64,000 nucleotides of DNA from assembly GCF_000814025.1 (NCBI RefSeq), contig NZ_JWLL01000015.1, positions 25,947 through 89,946 on the forward strand. The letters are read 5' to 3'. This DNA is from Tateyamaria sp. ANG-S1. Lineage in GTDB: Bacteria > Pseudomonadota > Alphaproteobacteria > Rhodobacterales > Rhodobacteraceae. Shown here one piece after another: positions 16,878 through 25,374 of this stretch. The stretch's first letter is position 1, and each line of letters starts with the position of its first letter. The translations under genes were made by a program, and so were the position numbers. Below the pieces are notes generated by a model, which saw only the letters and a list, made by a program, of their open reading frames with translations, was not told the origin of the DNA and made no database searches.

Positions 16878-18430
16878 TTCGAAATCCTCGGATCAACGGG
16901 CAGGCCACTGGGCACGGATGTGGGCACGCCGAGCCTGTCGGTGTTCGCGGTCTCGCCCGTGAGCGCATGTAAAAACGCAATGATGTCATCGACTTCTGTG
17001 TCGCTGAGCGGGATCGGCTGTAGCTGTACCGCCGCGCGCTGACGGGCCATTTCGCGGCTGTCTTGCCAGACCATGAAATCAATGGCGGCAAGCCATGGGA
17101 CATCTGGCAATGCTGCTGTTTCACGTGTCCAATTGTCCAATGATTGCAATGGATTGAGGTGATGACGCACGATCTCTTCGAGCGTGGGGTAGGCGCCGTT
17201 GTGGCCGTAGGGCGCTGTCAGAGCCACATTGCGGAGCATCGGTGTCTTGAAGGCGTAGGCATCCTCAAGCGCGTCGCTTTCGCCCATGCGCCCCACGTCG
17301 CGGACCATGGGGTCGAAACGGCGGGTGCGGCCGGGGCCGAAAGGGGGGAGGCCAAGGGCGTGGAATTGCTGGTCGGTCATCAGTGGCCCGCTGTGGCATG
17401 TGCTGCACTGCGCTTTGTCATAGAAAAGATCAAGCCCTTGTTTTTGCTGGGTATCGAGTGCGTTTTGATCACCTTCAAGATAGGCATCGAACGGGCTGTC
17501 GGTGCTGGTCCATTCCCAGATCATGAAGGCGCTGAGGGCGTTGGCGATGTCGGCAATCGCGATGTCTTTGGCCGTCGTGATGTGGGGGTACGCATCGACA
17601 AACTCCTCGACGTAGGCGGGGATGTGACGGATGCGGTCGGCGAGGATGGGCCAGGCATAATCCATACGCTGATGGATGGCGCCTGCGACCTCGTTTTCCT
17701 TGGGGTTTCCGGCCATTTCGAATTGGGCGACCAATGGGAAAATTGCTTGTGCTGCCAATAGGTTATCCAGACCTTCGGGCAGCCATTCCTCGGCCGGGGA
17801 GTTGAAGCCGTTTTCGTAGGTGTCAGCGACGCTGAGGCGGCCGTCGTGGAAGATGGTGTGCAGGTCCTTGGCACCCAGATTCCAGAGGCCGGGTGCATTG
17901 CGGGGGATGCGTTTGCGGATGCGGTTTTCGCGGGTGCCAGCGGTGCGCTGGGGGCCCAACCCTTCGCCCCCTTCGCCGATGCCGAGGCTCAGCCCGTCGG
18001 CGGTTCCGAGGTCAGGGTGATGGCAGGTCGAGCAGGCGATATTGCGGTTGCCGGAGAGGATGCGATCGTAGAACAGAAGCTGGCCGAGTTTGGCTTGCGC
18101 CGGGTCGACGGCGATGAAATCATCCGGTGTCAGAGGACGCGGCAGATCGTCTGCAAAGGCAGGGGCCGCGGCGAGGAGGATGAGATGCGCAAACTTGCGA
18201 TAACCCTTGTTTTTATGGCGTTTCCGGCGCTGGCCGAAATCGAGGAAGCGCGCGATTTGATGGAGGCCGGAGAGTACAAGGCGGCCTATGATGCGCTGTG
18301 GCCCGCGGCCCGGTCGGGCAATGCGGATGCCGAGGAACTGATCGGTGTCATGTACGCTTTGGGCCTGGGCGTCGAGCGCGATGATGAGCGGGCGTTTGAG
18401 TGGTATTTGCGGTCGTCCATGAAGGGACAT
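16874..18430 (-). CDS. Di-haem cytochrome c peroxidase / MauG-MbnH-like protein, copy 1
   Basis: A periplasmic di-haem protein with two c-type haem motifs, CSTCHH shortly after the signal peptide and CSTCHSG in the second domain (DKAQCSTCHSG). Between them lie IPRNAPGLWNLG and IFHDGRLS, typical of the MauG/cytochrome c peroxidase superfamily. It ends GLPVDPRISN, like the second copy at 60902 (GLPVDQ). A good signal peptide core, FAHLILLAAAPAFA, spans about 18193-18152, but no ATG, GTG or TTG lies in frame near it. The closest is the ATG at 18430, which would add about 80 unlikely residues antisense to the Sel1 gene. The true start is probably near 18200 and uses an unusual codon, or has been damaged. 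Substrate is unknown: H2O2 reduction or oxidative modification of a partner protein. Confidence 0.75.
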   Translation of the reverse strand: MSLHGRPQIPLKRPLIIALDAQAQSVHDTDQFLGIRIARPGRGPQRIIGRLVLSGLHQIARFLDFGQRRKRHKNKGYRKFAHLILLAAAPAFADDLPRPLTPDDFIAVDPAQAKLGQLLFYDRILSGNRNIACSTCHHPDLGTADGLSLGIGEGGEGLGPQRTAGTRENRIRKRIPRNAPGLWNLGAKDLHTIFHDGRLSVADTYENGFNSPAEEWLPEGLDNLLAAQAIFPLVAQFEMAGNPKENEVAGAIHQRMDYAWPILADRIRHIPAYVEEFVDAYPHITTAKDIAIADIANALSAFMIWEWTSTDSPFDAYLEGDQNALDTQQKQGLDLFYDKAQCSTCHSGPLMTDQQFHALGLPPFGPGRTRRFDPMVRDVGRMGESDALEDAYAFKTPMLRNVALTAPYGHNGAYPTLEEIVRHHLNPLQSLDNWTRETAALPDVPWLAAIDFMVWQDSREMARQRAAVQLQPIPLSDTEVDDIIAFLHALTGETANTDRLGVPTSVPSGLPVDPRISN

Positions 18431-18655
18431 CCGGGCGCGCAATCCGGTGTCGGATGGTACTACGAGGTGGGGCGCGGGATGCCTGCGCCAGACCTTGTGC
18501 GCGCCTATATGTGGTACACTCTGAGCGCGATTGGAGGCGATCCGGACGCCGCGATTTCGCTGGAAGAGGTGGTCAAGAAAATGACCAAGGACGAGATTGA
18601 TCGGGCGCATATTCTGGTCGCTGATTACAAGTTCTGGATGTATCCGTTCCGTTGA
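18185..18655 (+). CDS. Exported Sel1-repeat (TPR-like) protein
   Basis: A 156-residue protein with a signal peptide (about residues 1-17, cleavage after PALA) and two to three Sel1-type repeats: NADAEELIGVMYALGLGVER, then SMKGHPGAQSGVGWYYEVGR, then DLVRAYMWYTLSA. Sel1 repeats bind partner proteins. The frame is open far upstream (17846), but only ATG 18185, preceded by GAGGAGGAT, gives a signal peptide. Its 5' end overlaps the 5' end of the divergent di-haem peroxidase, and the two exported products may work together. No further function can be assigned. Confidence 0.82.
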   Translation: MRKLAITLVFMAFPALAEIEEARDLMEAGEYKAAYDALWPAARSGNADAEELIGVMYALGLGVERDDERAFEWYLRSSMKGHPGAQSGVGWYYEVGRGMPAPDLVRAYMWYTLSAIGGDPDAAISLEEVVKKMTKDEIDRAHILVADYKFWMYPFR

Positions 18656-18691
18656 GTTTGGCAGCAGATTTTCGGCTTGGAAAGTCTGATG

Positions 18692-18722
18692 ACCGTACGG
18701 GGGCGTTAACGCTGCGTACGGT
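18692..18722. repeat. Nested palindrome
   Basis: The outer arms ACCGTACG (18692-18699) and CGTACGGT (18715-18722) are perfect inverted repeats. Between them lies the perfect palindrome GCGTTAACGC (18703-18712). It starts 37 bases after the Sel1 stop, where it could act as a terminator hairpin or a protein-binding site. Confidence 0.6.
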
Positions 18723-18929
18723 GGTTAAAATCAGGTAAAATACACATTTTGGCGAGAAAACTGCGTGTTTTTGGCGTCCGTAAACAGGGTGTTTTGGCGC
18801 GATTTTTGCGAAACTGCGAAGTTTGGTCCTGAAACTGCGCGTTTTGCCGGGGCGGATCGCGTTAAGGGGTCGTTCATTATTGGCCCGTGTTAAGGTTTGA
18901 TCGCGGGCGGTAACTTTTGGTTAGGGCGT

Positions 18930-18948
18930 GGCGGGGTGAAACCCCGCC
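18930..18948. terminator. GC-rich hairpin GGCGGGGT-GAA-ACCCCGCC
   Basis: A perfect 8-bp stem (18930-18937 and 18941-18948) with a GAA loop, flanked by TAGG/CCTA. It lies between convergent genes and could end transcription from either side, although no long T run follows. Hairpins of this sequence type are frequent in Roseobacter intergenic DNA, from general knowledge. Confidence 0.5.
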
Positions 18949-18985
18949 CTACCGCGTCGGTGCGACGGCGGTGTGTGGATTGCCG

Positions 18986-19750
18986 TCAGCTTGCGGCGGC
19001 AGCCTTGTAGCCCTCTGCCGCCTGGCGCATCGCGTTGGCGAAGGGGCCGGGGCCGTAGCTGGTGCGGGCGACACCGAGGGCTGCGACCTCTGACACCGAG
19101 CCGAGCGCGCCGCGCATCATCACGTTGACCGGCAGAGCCGTGCTGGCGCAGACCTTTTCGATCATGGCGTGATCCGTGAGGCCCGGAATGAAGAAGCCGC
19201 TTGCGCCCGCATCCGCATAGGCTGCCGCGCGGTCGAGCGTTTCGGGCATCTGATCGGCGTGGGCTTCGGGCTTGGCCTTGAGGAACAGGTCGGTGCGCGC
19301 GTTGATGAAGAGCGGGACATTCGCGGCGTCCGCAGCGGCGCGCACGGCTTTGATCCGGGCGACTTGCGTGTCGATGTCGTGCAGGCCATCGCCACCGACA
19401 ACCTGATCTTCGAAATTGAGGCCGATAGCACCGGTGCCAATCAGCGCGGTGATGTTGGCGGCGAGCGGTTCAGGATCGCTGGCATAGCCGCCCTCGAAAT
19501 CGATGGAGACGGGCAGGTCCGTGCTGTCCACGATGCGGGTCGCGATGGGCAAGAGCACGTCGAGCGGCAGCTTTTGACCGTCGGGAAAACCCTGCGCTTC
19601 GGCCACGGACCAACTGCCGGTTGCGATGGCCCTGGCCCCTGCCCCGGCGACCGCCTTGGCCGATCCTGCGTCCCAGATGTTGTAGATCACCACCGGTGTT
19701 CCGGGCACGTGGAGGGCGGCGAAGGCTTTGGCTTTATCGGTCTGGGACAT
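18986..19750 (-). CDS. Isocitrate lyase / PEP mutase family enzyme
   Basis: A 254-residue TIM-barrel enzyme of the ICL/PEP mutase superfamily (2-methylisocitrate lyase / oxaloacetate decarboxylase-like). Family landmarks are IYNIWDAGSA (22-31), SIDFEGGYA (82-90, metal-binding Asp84), LNFEDQ (111-116) and INARTDLF (149-156). The KKCGH lyase loop of true isocitrate lyases is absent, so this is one of the small C-C or P-C bond enzymes of the superfamily, substrate unknown. The open frame runs to 19858, but homology begins at ATG 19750, which has AGGTG upstream. No operon partners. Confidence 0.85.
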   Translation of the reverse strand: MSQTDKAKAFAALHVPGTPVVIYNIWDAGSAKAVAGAGARAIATGSWSVAEAQGFPDGQKLPLDVLLPIATRIVDSTDLPVSIDFEGGYASDPEPLAANITALIGTGAIGLNFEDQVVGGDGLHDIDTQVARIKAVRAAADAANVPLFINARTDLFLKAKPEAHADQMPETLDRAAAYADAGASGFFIPGLTDHAMIEKVCASTALPVNVMMRGALGSVSEVAALGVARTSYGPGPFANAMRQAAEGYKAAAAS

Positions 19751-20088
19751 GGGGCACCTGTTTTGTTGTGCAGTGAATGCGCGCACCATTGCCCGTGTGC
19801 TCGGTCGGGGCAAGTGGCCGGTGCGGGATGTGCGGTTTGATGGAGCGGACGGTGACATCGTCCTTTGAGTGATCCGGAGGACTGTAGCGGGCTGGCAGCG
19901 TTCAGCCGATGGATTTGGCGGCGGTCCAGCGCGGGTTGTGACACCCCCGATCCGCGTCTACCCCTAGTGCAGCTTTGCAACCTGCGCGCGCTGCCACATT
20001 TTGGCGCTGATCCGTTGCGGGGCTCGTATTTGTCAAATCAGTAAAACATCGTTTCAAATCAAAACTCCTGTTTCAAGGACACCAAAAC
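19751..20088. other. Intergenic region between divergent genes, nothing recognised
   Basis: 338 bases separating the ICL-family gene (minus) and the class D beta-lactamase (plus). The last 60 bases are AT-rich and carry the ribosome site AAGGAC for the beta-lactamase. I see no supported coding region or clear repeat. Confidence 0.5.
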
Positions 20089-20925
20089 ATGAGCAGCACT
20101 TTTTCTAAGCGGACGTTTGGGGGCCTGAAGGCGTGCATTTTCGCTGTATCCGCCCTTGTCCTGTCGGCAAATGTTGGTGCCGCAGCCCCTGTGGACGTCG
20201 CGAAGACGGTCGAGATGGCGGGTGTTGAGCCCAACGCCTCGACCATCGTTGTGCGGCGGCTGTCGGACGATCAGGTCTGGGTCAGCAACGCCGAACGGTC
20301 GAGCCAGCGCTTTGCGCCTGCGTCCTCCTCCAAGATCCCGCATACGTTGATTGCGTTGGAAACCGGCGTGGCGGCACCCGATACCGTATTTGCGTGGGAC
20401 GGCAAGCACCGGAGCTTTGACGGGTGGAACCGCGATCACAGCCTGAGCTCGGCTTTTCCGAATTCCGTTGTGTGGGTGTATCAGGAGATTGCCCGCCGTG
20501 TCGGCCTGGCAGGCATGACCGAGTGGTTGGGCCGTTTTGGCTACGGCACTGCCGAGACTGGAACCGAGGATACGTTGACCACCTATTGGCTGGACGGCAC
20601 GTTGCAGATTTCCGCGACCGAGCAGATTGCATTCCTGGAGCGGTTGGCTGAGCGTGATCTGCCCCTGTCGGACAGCACATATGCGGCGGCGGACGCCATC
20701 ATGCAGTCGGATGCGGGTGACGGTTGGACGCTGCACAGCAAGACCGGGTGGAACTTCAATCGGGCGGCCATGGACATCGGTTGGTATGTTGGTTGGGTCC
20801 GGTGCGATGCCGAGACTTTCGTGTTTGCGCTGAATATGGATATGCCTGATCGGTCTTATCTGCCGCTGCGGGCATCGGCCGCGCGGGTGGTTCTGGACGC
20901 GGTGGGTGCGTTCGAATGCCGGTAA
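20089..20925 (+). CDS. Class D (OXA-type) beta-lactamase family protein
   Basis: A 278-residue exported serine hydrolase. A signal peptide ends at about residue 32 (VGAAA). All class D landmarks are visible: PASSSKIPHTLIALETG with catalytic Ser79 and carbamylated-type Lys82, the SVV triad at 126-128 followed by VYQEIARRVG, GYGT at 151-154 where OXA enzymes usually have YGN, WLDG at 167-170, and SKTG at 217-220. It should hydrolyse beta-lactams in the periplasm. Base composition is like its neighbours and there is no mobile element nearby, so it looks like an intrinsic chromosomal gene rather than a recently acquired resistance gene. The Asn-to-Thr change in the YGN box may affect the spectrum. 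Confidence 0.9.
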   Translation: MSSTFSKRTFGGLKACIFAVSALVLSANVGAAAPVDVAKTVEMAGVEPNASTIVVRRLSDDQVWVSNAERSSQRFAPASSSKIPHTLIALETGVAAPDTVFAWDGKHRSFDGWNRDHSLSSAFPNSVVWVYQEIARRVGLAGMTEWLGRFGYGTAETGTEDTLTTYWLDGTLQISATEQIAFLERLAERDLPLSDSTYAAADAIMQSDAGDGWTLHSKTGWNFNRAAMDIGWYVGWVRCDAETFVFALNMDMPDRSYLPLRASAARVVLDAVGAFECR

Positions 20926-21071
20926 CGGGTCGAGGCGCGACCGGTGGAATTTGCACGCTCGTCTATGGTGCTGGATTGCGAGATCTGCGAGGCCGTCCGA
21001 ACATCAACTCGGCATGTTCGCGCAGCCGTGTCACGCTACCGAAGGGCCCCGTTTTGTGCTAACATCTGGCC

Positions 21072-21539
21072 ATGCCAAACGTTGAGCTGTCGACATTTCT
21101 GGATGCTCCGCCGGATCAGGTCTGGGACGCGCTGCACACCCCGCGGCTATTGCTCTTTGTGGCACATCCAATCCTCAAATTTGACCCGGTGGAGCCTGCA
21201 CAATTTCCCGAGCGATGGGCCGAAGGTGATTACACGGTGAAGATGACGTGGCGCGGTATCATTCCGCTGGGTCGGCAGGTCATCCGCATTTCGCATCCTG
21301 AAACGGCGGAGGGTATTCGACAGATCCGCGACAACGGCTCAAGCGCTCTGATCCGGCGCTGGGATCATCTTGTGACCGTCGCGCCGGAGGGTGCAGGCAC
21401 GCTGTACACCGATAAGGTCGCCATCGAGGCGGGTGCCTTGACCTGGTTTGTCGCGCAGTTTGCCAGATCATTTTACGCGCATCGGCAAAAGCGGTGGCAG
21501 CATCTCGTGGCGCAAGGGTTTGACTATTGTGCGGTGTGA
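21072..21539 (+). CDS. SRPBCC family protein
   Basis: A 155-residue protein of the START/Bet v1-like SRPBCC fold. It begins with the usual beta-strand and helix (STFLDAPPDQVWDALHTPRL) and ends with a long C-terminal helix (WFVAQFARSFYAHRQKRWQH). The fold makes a hydrophobic ligand pocket. No catalytic residues can be named. It stands alone, 146 bases after the beta-lactamase gene, with no clear ribosome site. Function unknown. Confidence 0.75.
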   Translation: MPNVELSTFLDAPPDQVWDALHTPRLLLFVAHPILKFDPVEPAQFPERWAEGDYTVKMTWRGIIPLGRQVIRISHPETAEGIRQIRDNGSSALIRRWDHLVTVAPEGAGTLYTDKVAIEAGALTWFVAQFARSFYAHRQKRWQHLVAQGFDYCAV

Positions 21540-21563
21540 TCTGATCACATGCCGTTCAATGGC

Positions 21564-21599
21564 CAAAACGAAAAGAGCCGCCCCGGTGTGGGACGGCCC
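21564..21599 (-). terminator. Rho-independent terminator of the monooxygenase-TRAP operon
   Basis: On the minus strand, GCCGTCCC and GGGGCGGC form an 8-bp stem with one G-U pair, followed by TCTTTTCGTTTT. It lies 27 bases after the stop of the TRAP binding-protein gene, the last gene of the operon. Confidence 0.75.
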
Positions 21600-21625
21600 A
21601 AAAGTAAGGTGGATCCTGATCCGCC

Positions 21626-22684
21626 TTAGTTCAGGTCGGCTTCGCGTGCTGCGTTCACGTCGGCTTCGGCTGCAGCCACGGCTTCTTGCAGGGCGGCGAG
21701 GATTTCGTCACCGCGGGCCACGTTGGCCACAAACCAGTCATTGACCGGAGCCGCGGCCTCGGCGAAGGCCGCTTTCTGCTCGGGCGTCGGCACGTAGAGA
21801 TCACCGCCGCCTGCGACGAACTCTTCGTAGGCCTGGATCGACTTGCGCTTGGGCGAGGCGAAGGTGGCCTGTTGCAGCGCATAGAAGCCGTCAACCACGA
21901 CGCGGCGCATGTCTTCGGGCATGGCCATGAAATTCTCGTTCGACATCCACCACAGCGCGCCCATGTAGGCGTGTCCGTCGAGTGTGACGTATTGCAGGCC
22001 CGCATCGGGGAACTTCATGCCCATGATGTCGGTGATGCCGTTTTTGGAGCCCTCGACCACGCCGGTCTGGAACGAGGTGAAGAGTTCAGGCCACGGGATC
22101 GGGGTGGGCGATGCGCCCAGCGCGCGGACCAGCTCTTGCGGCAGGTCGGCGACCACGGTGCGGATCTTCAGCCCTTCCATATCGCCCGGCTCGGCGATGC
22201 GGCGTTGGGTGTTGGCGAAGTTGCGCCAGCCGCCGGTGTTGCCGATGGTCATCAGGCGGATGGTACCACCGGAATCCTCAAGCGCCATGTTGCGCATGGT
22301 GCGGACGAAGTCGCCTTGCAGCACGTGTTCGGCGATGCGGTCGTCGGCCATCAGGTAGGGCAGGTCGAGCACCTGGACGTAGGGGAAGATGCCCGAGGCG
22401 CCGCCGGAGGTGGAGATGAAGACGTCAATCGAGCCGTCGGCCACGCCTTGCAGGCACTCCGCACCGTTCGAGCAGAGCTGCGTGCCGATGAAAAGCTCTA
22501 CGGCGATGGCGCCGTTGGAGGCTGCTTCGACGTAGTTCTTGAACACGACAAGGCCGTCATAGTCTTCGTCATTGGTGTTCGAGTTGGCGGTGGCGCGGAT
22601 CGTGTAGTCCTGCGCGGTCGCCATCATGGCTGAGCCCGCGACAAGCGCGGCCGCCGTGAGGGTTTTGAGGGTCGTTTTGAGCAT
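21626..22684 (-). CDS. TRAP transporter periplasmic binding protein (DctP family)
   Basis: A 352-residue DctP-type binding protein. A signal peptide covers about residues 1-24 (cleavage near ATAQ). The conserved EGLKIRTV segment contains the arginine that normally grips an anionic group of the ligand, and FQTGVVEGSKNGITD is the second family landmark. It is the last gene of a six-gene operon with SsuD-like monooxygenase, aldo/keto reductase, flavin reductase and both TRAP membrane subunits. The context suggests an anionic, possibly sulfonated, sugar-like ligand. A terminator follows at 21564-21599. Confidence 0.92.
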   Translation of the reverse strand: MLKTTLKTLTAAALVAGSAMMATAQDYTIRATANSNTNDEDYDGLVVFKNYVEAASNGAIAVELFIGTQLCSNGAECLQGVADGSIDVFISTSGGASGIFPYVQVLDLPYLMADDRIAEHVLQGDFVRTMRNMALEDSGGTIRLMTIGNTGGWRNFANTQRRIAEPGDMEGLKIRTVVADLPQELVRALGASPTPIPWPELFTSFQTGVVEGSKNGITDIMGMKFPDAGLQYVTLDGHAYMGALWWMSNENFMAMPEDMRRVVVDGFYALQQATFASPKRKSIQAYEEFVAGGGDLYVPTPEQKAAFAEAAAPVNDWFVANVARGDEILAALQEAVAAAEADVNAAREADLN

Positions 22685-22714
22685 GTGGTTAGGTCCTCCC
22701 GTTAAGCTCTTTGA

Positions 22715-24187
22715 TCAGTTGGCAAACCCCGTGAGACGGGGAATGGTCATGGAAATGGCGGGCACGTAGGTGATCAGGAAGATCACTGCGATCTCGATGG
22801 CGAGGAAGGGCAGGATCGCCTTGGCGATGGTTTCGACCTTTTCCCGGCTGACGGCAGCAGCGACGAACAGCACAAGCCCCATGGGGGGCGTGGCCAGCCC
22901 CACGGTCAGGTTCACCGACATGATGATTGCGAAGTGGATCGGGTCGACGCCGAGGTCGACGAAGATCGGGCCGAGGATGGGGCCGAGGATGATGATCGCT
23001 GGTCCTGCGTCGAGGAACATGCCGACGACGAAGAGCAGCAGGTTGATCAGGAACAACAGGATCAGCGGGTTTTCCGACAGCGTCAGGATAAAGTCGGCGA
23101 GGATTTGCGGCGCGTAGCTGAGCGAGACCACCGTTTTGAACGCCATGGCTGCGCCGACGAGCAGGAGGACCACGGCAGAGGTGAGCCCCGCGCGGCTGAG
23201 GATGTCGGGCAGGTCTTTGAGCGACATGGTGCGCAGGACAAAGAGGGCGACGAAGACGGCGTAGGCCACGGCCACCGCTGCGGCTTCGGTCGGGGTGAAG
23301 ACGCCGCCCAGGATGCCGCCGAGGATCAGGACCGGCGTTTGCAAGGGCACGATGGCGCGTTTGCAGATGGTGCGGAATTCGCTGCTGACTTGGGTACGCA
23401 GGGCGAGCATGAGGGCGTGCGCGACGACGACTGCACCTGCAAAGGTGCCCCAGAGGATCAGCGGTGTGGTGTCGCCCAACGGTAGGAACGCCCAGAGGAG
23501 GAGGCCGATGTTGAGCCGGACGAGCGCCCAGGACACCCAACGCTCCATCGGGCTTAGCTCGACACCGTCGAACTGCACCTTGTGCGCGGCGGGCAGGTCG
23601 TAGCGGTCTGCGGTCAGTCGGATCATCACCATGAGGCCGACGCCGACAAGGATGCCCGGCACGATGCCTGCAAGGAACAGGGCGGCCACGCTTTCGCCCA
23701 TGACATAGGCATAGATGATCATGATGCCCGAGGGCGGGATGATCGGGCCGATCACGGATGAGGCCGCGGTGATCGCAGCGGCGTAGCGGCGGGTGTAACC
23801 TTCTTTTTCCATCGCTGGGACGAGCATGGAGCCGAGGGCTGATGTGTCTGCCACGGCGGAGCCGGAGAGGCCCGCAAAGAGGATGGAGGAGAGGACGTTC
23901 ACTTGGGCGAGACCGCCGCGCAGGTGGCCCATGAGTGCCTGCGAAAACTGAACAAGGCGGATAGTGATGCCGCCCTTGTTCATCAGCTCACCCGCCAGCA
24001 TGAAGAACGGGATCGCCATCAGTGGGAAGCTGTCCATCCCGTTGTAAACATTGCGATAGAGCAGCGTGATATCGCGTTCCTGACCATTCAGGTACAGCAG
24101 GATTCCGGGTGCGGCGAGCAGGCCAAAGAAGACCGGCAGGCCGATCAACAGGAACAGAAGGAAAAGCGGGAGGAACCAGATCAGCAT
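22715..24187 (-). CDS. TRAP transporter large permease (DctM family)
   Basis: A 490-residue inner-membrane protein with about 12-14 hydrophobic segments, starting MLIWFLPLFLLFLLIGLPVF. It carries DctM landmarks such as MDSFPLMAIPFFMLAGELMN and a GLSGSAVADTSALGSMLVPA hairpin region. DctM proteins are usually about 430 residues; the extra length lies in a hydrophilic cytoplasmic insert (around residues 190-280). It follows the small-permease gene by one base and precedes the binding-protein gene by 30 bases. It drives Na+-coupled uptake of the ligand held by the 21626 product. Confidence 0.92.
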   Translation of the reverse strand: MLIWFLPLFLLFLLIGLPVFFGLLAAPGILLYLNGQERDITLLYRNVYNGMDSFPLMAIPFFMLAGELMNKGGITIRLVQFSQALMGHLRGGLAQVNVLSSILFAGLSGSAVADTSALGSMLVPAMEKEGYTRRYAAAITAASSVIGPIIPPSGIMIIYAYVMGESVAALFLAGIVPGILVGVGLMVMIRLTADRYDLPAAHKVQFDGVELSPMERWVSWALVRLNIGLLLWAFLPLGDTTPLILWGTFAGAVVVAHALMLALRTQVSSEFRTICKRAIVPLQTPVLILGGILGGVFTPTEAAAVAVAYAVFVALFVLRTMSLKDLPDILSRAGLTSAVVLLLVGAAMAFKTVVSLSYAPQILADFILTLSENPLILLFLINLLLFVVGMFLDAGPAIIILGPILGPIFVDLGVDPIHFAIIMSVNLTVGLATPPMGLVLFVAAAVSREKVETIAKAILPFLAIEIAVIFLITYVPAISMTIPRLTGFAN

Positions 24188-24188
24188 G

Positions 24189-24773
24189 TCATTCGCTCCC
24201 CGCGGCCATGTCGCCTAGGTCGAGGTCCGGCAGTTGGTCACCGCCGCCCATCATCTCAACCAGTTTGCGCAGGATCAGTTCGATGTTGACCATGATCAGC
24301 AGGACGACCCCCACGAGCAGGGACAACATCATCCAGCTGCGCGGGATGCGGAACCAACCGTCAAATGTGGGCAGGTAGAGGGAGGCTGTGGCGAAGCGAC
24401 CACCGAAGCCTGTGACCTCGGACCAGCCGATGGGCAGGGCGACGAGCAGGATGGCAAGCGAGATGAGCAGCAGAAAGAGGCTGAGGAGCGCCGCAACGGC
24501 GCGAGGAAGCACGCCCGAAATCATGTCGAGCGCCACGAACCCGCCACGCCGGAAGGCTGTGGGCGCCATGAGGCCTGTCATCCACAGCATGCAGAAGCGC
24601 GCGGCTTCATCCGGCCAGGGCAGTGCGTTGTTGAATACGTAGCGCGCGACCACCTGGATCAGGATCGCGATCACCATGGCCGCAATTGCCACGATGCCGA
24701 TGGCGCGCCCGATCTTGAGCAGGGCACCATTCACCCATGCAAACGGTGCAAGCACCGCCAGTAACAGACCCAT
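24189..24773 (-). CDS. TRAP transporter small permease (DctQ family)
   Basis: A 194-residue protein with four hydrophobic segments and the DctQ landmark MLWMTGLMAPTAFRRGGFVALD. The open frame reaches 24824, but ATG 24773 has AGGGAGGG just upstream and begins a normal first helix, so I use it. It lies 88 bases after the flavin reductase gene in the same direction, and its stop is one base before the large permease start. It forms the membrane complex with the 22715 product. Confidence 0.9.
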   Translation of the reverse strand: MGLLLAVLAPFAWVNGALLKIGRAIGIVAIAAMVIAILIQVVARYVFNNALPWPDEAARFCMLWMTGLMAPTAFRRGGFVALDMISGVLPRAVAALLSLFLLLISLAILLVALPIGWSEVTGFGGRFATASLYLPTFDGWFRIPRSWMMLSLLVGVVLLIMVNIELILRKLVEMMGGGDQLPDLDLGDMAAGSE

Positions 24774-24861
24774 GAAGGGCCCTCCCTTTGTCGGTCGCCC
24801 GGCGGTTTGTCCACCGTGGCCCATTTTCCGCTTTCACCCCGCGGGCGGGTCGTTTTTCACG

Positions 24862-25374
24862 TCAGGACGTGACGGAGCCGAAATCGCCCCCGAAGAATGT
24901 GAGCGGCTGGCCGTCGCGCATTTCGGTGCGCTGGACCTGGCCCACGATGATGACGTGGTCGCCCGCGTCATGTGCAGCCACCCTGCGACATTCGAACCGC
25001 GCAAGGCAATGATCAATAAGGGGAACGCCGTCGGCGTTCAGAATGTGCGGATGCTCGCTCAGAACATGCGCGTTGCGCGCCGCCTGTTTGCACAGGTCGC
25101 CCTGCTCCGCCGCCAGCACGTGGATTGCGTAGTGGTCCGCCGCGTCGAAATAGGGGAAGCGCCGGGCGTTCCGGTCCACGGACCACAGCACGAGGGCCGG
25201 GTCGAGCGAGACCGACGAAAAGCTGTTGGCAACGATAGCGATGGGGCCGTCGGCGCTGGGGGCCGTGACCACTGTCACACCGGTTGCGAACTTGCCGAAG
25301 GCATCGCGCAACTGGCGGCTGCTGTCTGCGTCGGGGGTGAACACGGTGGGTTGCTGCGGGCTTTGCATCGTCAT
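24862..25374 (-). CDS. NAD(P)H:flavin reductase, partner of the monooxygenase (SmoA-like)
   Basis: A 170-residue flavin reductase of the HpaC/RutF fold. The landmark sequence FATGVTVVTA (about residues 29-38) is followed by ANSFSSVSLDPALVLWSVDR, the flavin-binding core, and a C-terminal GQV segment. The ATG at 25374 shares one base with the stop of the aldo/keto reductase gene (TGATG), so translation is coupled. It should supply reduced FMN to the SsuD-like monooxygenase two genes upstream. In the sulfo-SMO pathway of Agrobacterium this role is filled by SmoA. Confidence 0.9.
   Translation of the reverse strand: MTMQSPQQPTVFTPDADSSRQLRDAFGKFATGVTVVTAPSADGPIAIVANSFSSVSLDPALVLWSVDRNARRFPYFDAADHYAIHVLAAEQGDLCKQAARNAHVLSEHPHILNADGVPLIDHCLARFECRRVAAHDAGDHVIIVGQVQRTEMRDGQPLTFFGGDFGSVTS

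Larger units (their letters stand above)
18656..18985. other. Intergenic region with two inverted repeats, no gene seen
   Basis: 330 bases between the Sel1 gene and the convergent ICL-family gene. It holds a 31-base nested palindrome (18692-18722), a GC hairpin (18930-18948) and several AT-rich runs with repeated GCGTTTT/TGCGTGTTTT-like words. I find no supported reading frame or tRNA. Confidence 0.6.

Noticed and set aside
18656..20088. tRNA or small-RNA genes in the two gaps around the ICL-family gene
   Set aside because: No cloverleaf or conserved tRNA boxes seen; only palindromes and GC hairpins.
20059..20736. 225-residue minus-strand frame opposite the beta-lactamase
   Set aside because: The plus-strand frame carries all class D motifs; the minus one has none.
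22689..23540. 283-residue minus-strand frame overlapping the TRAP large permease
   Set aside because: Out-of-frame shadow rich in Arg and Pro; the DctM frame is clearly the gene.
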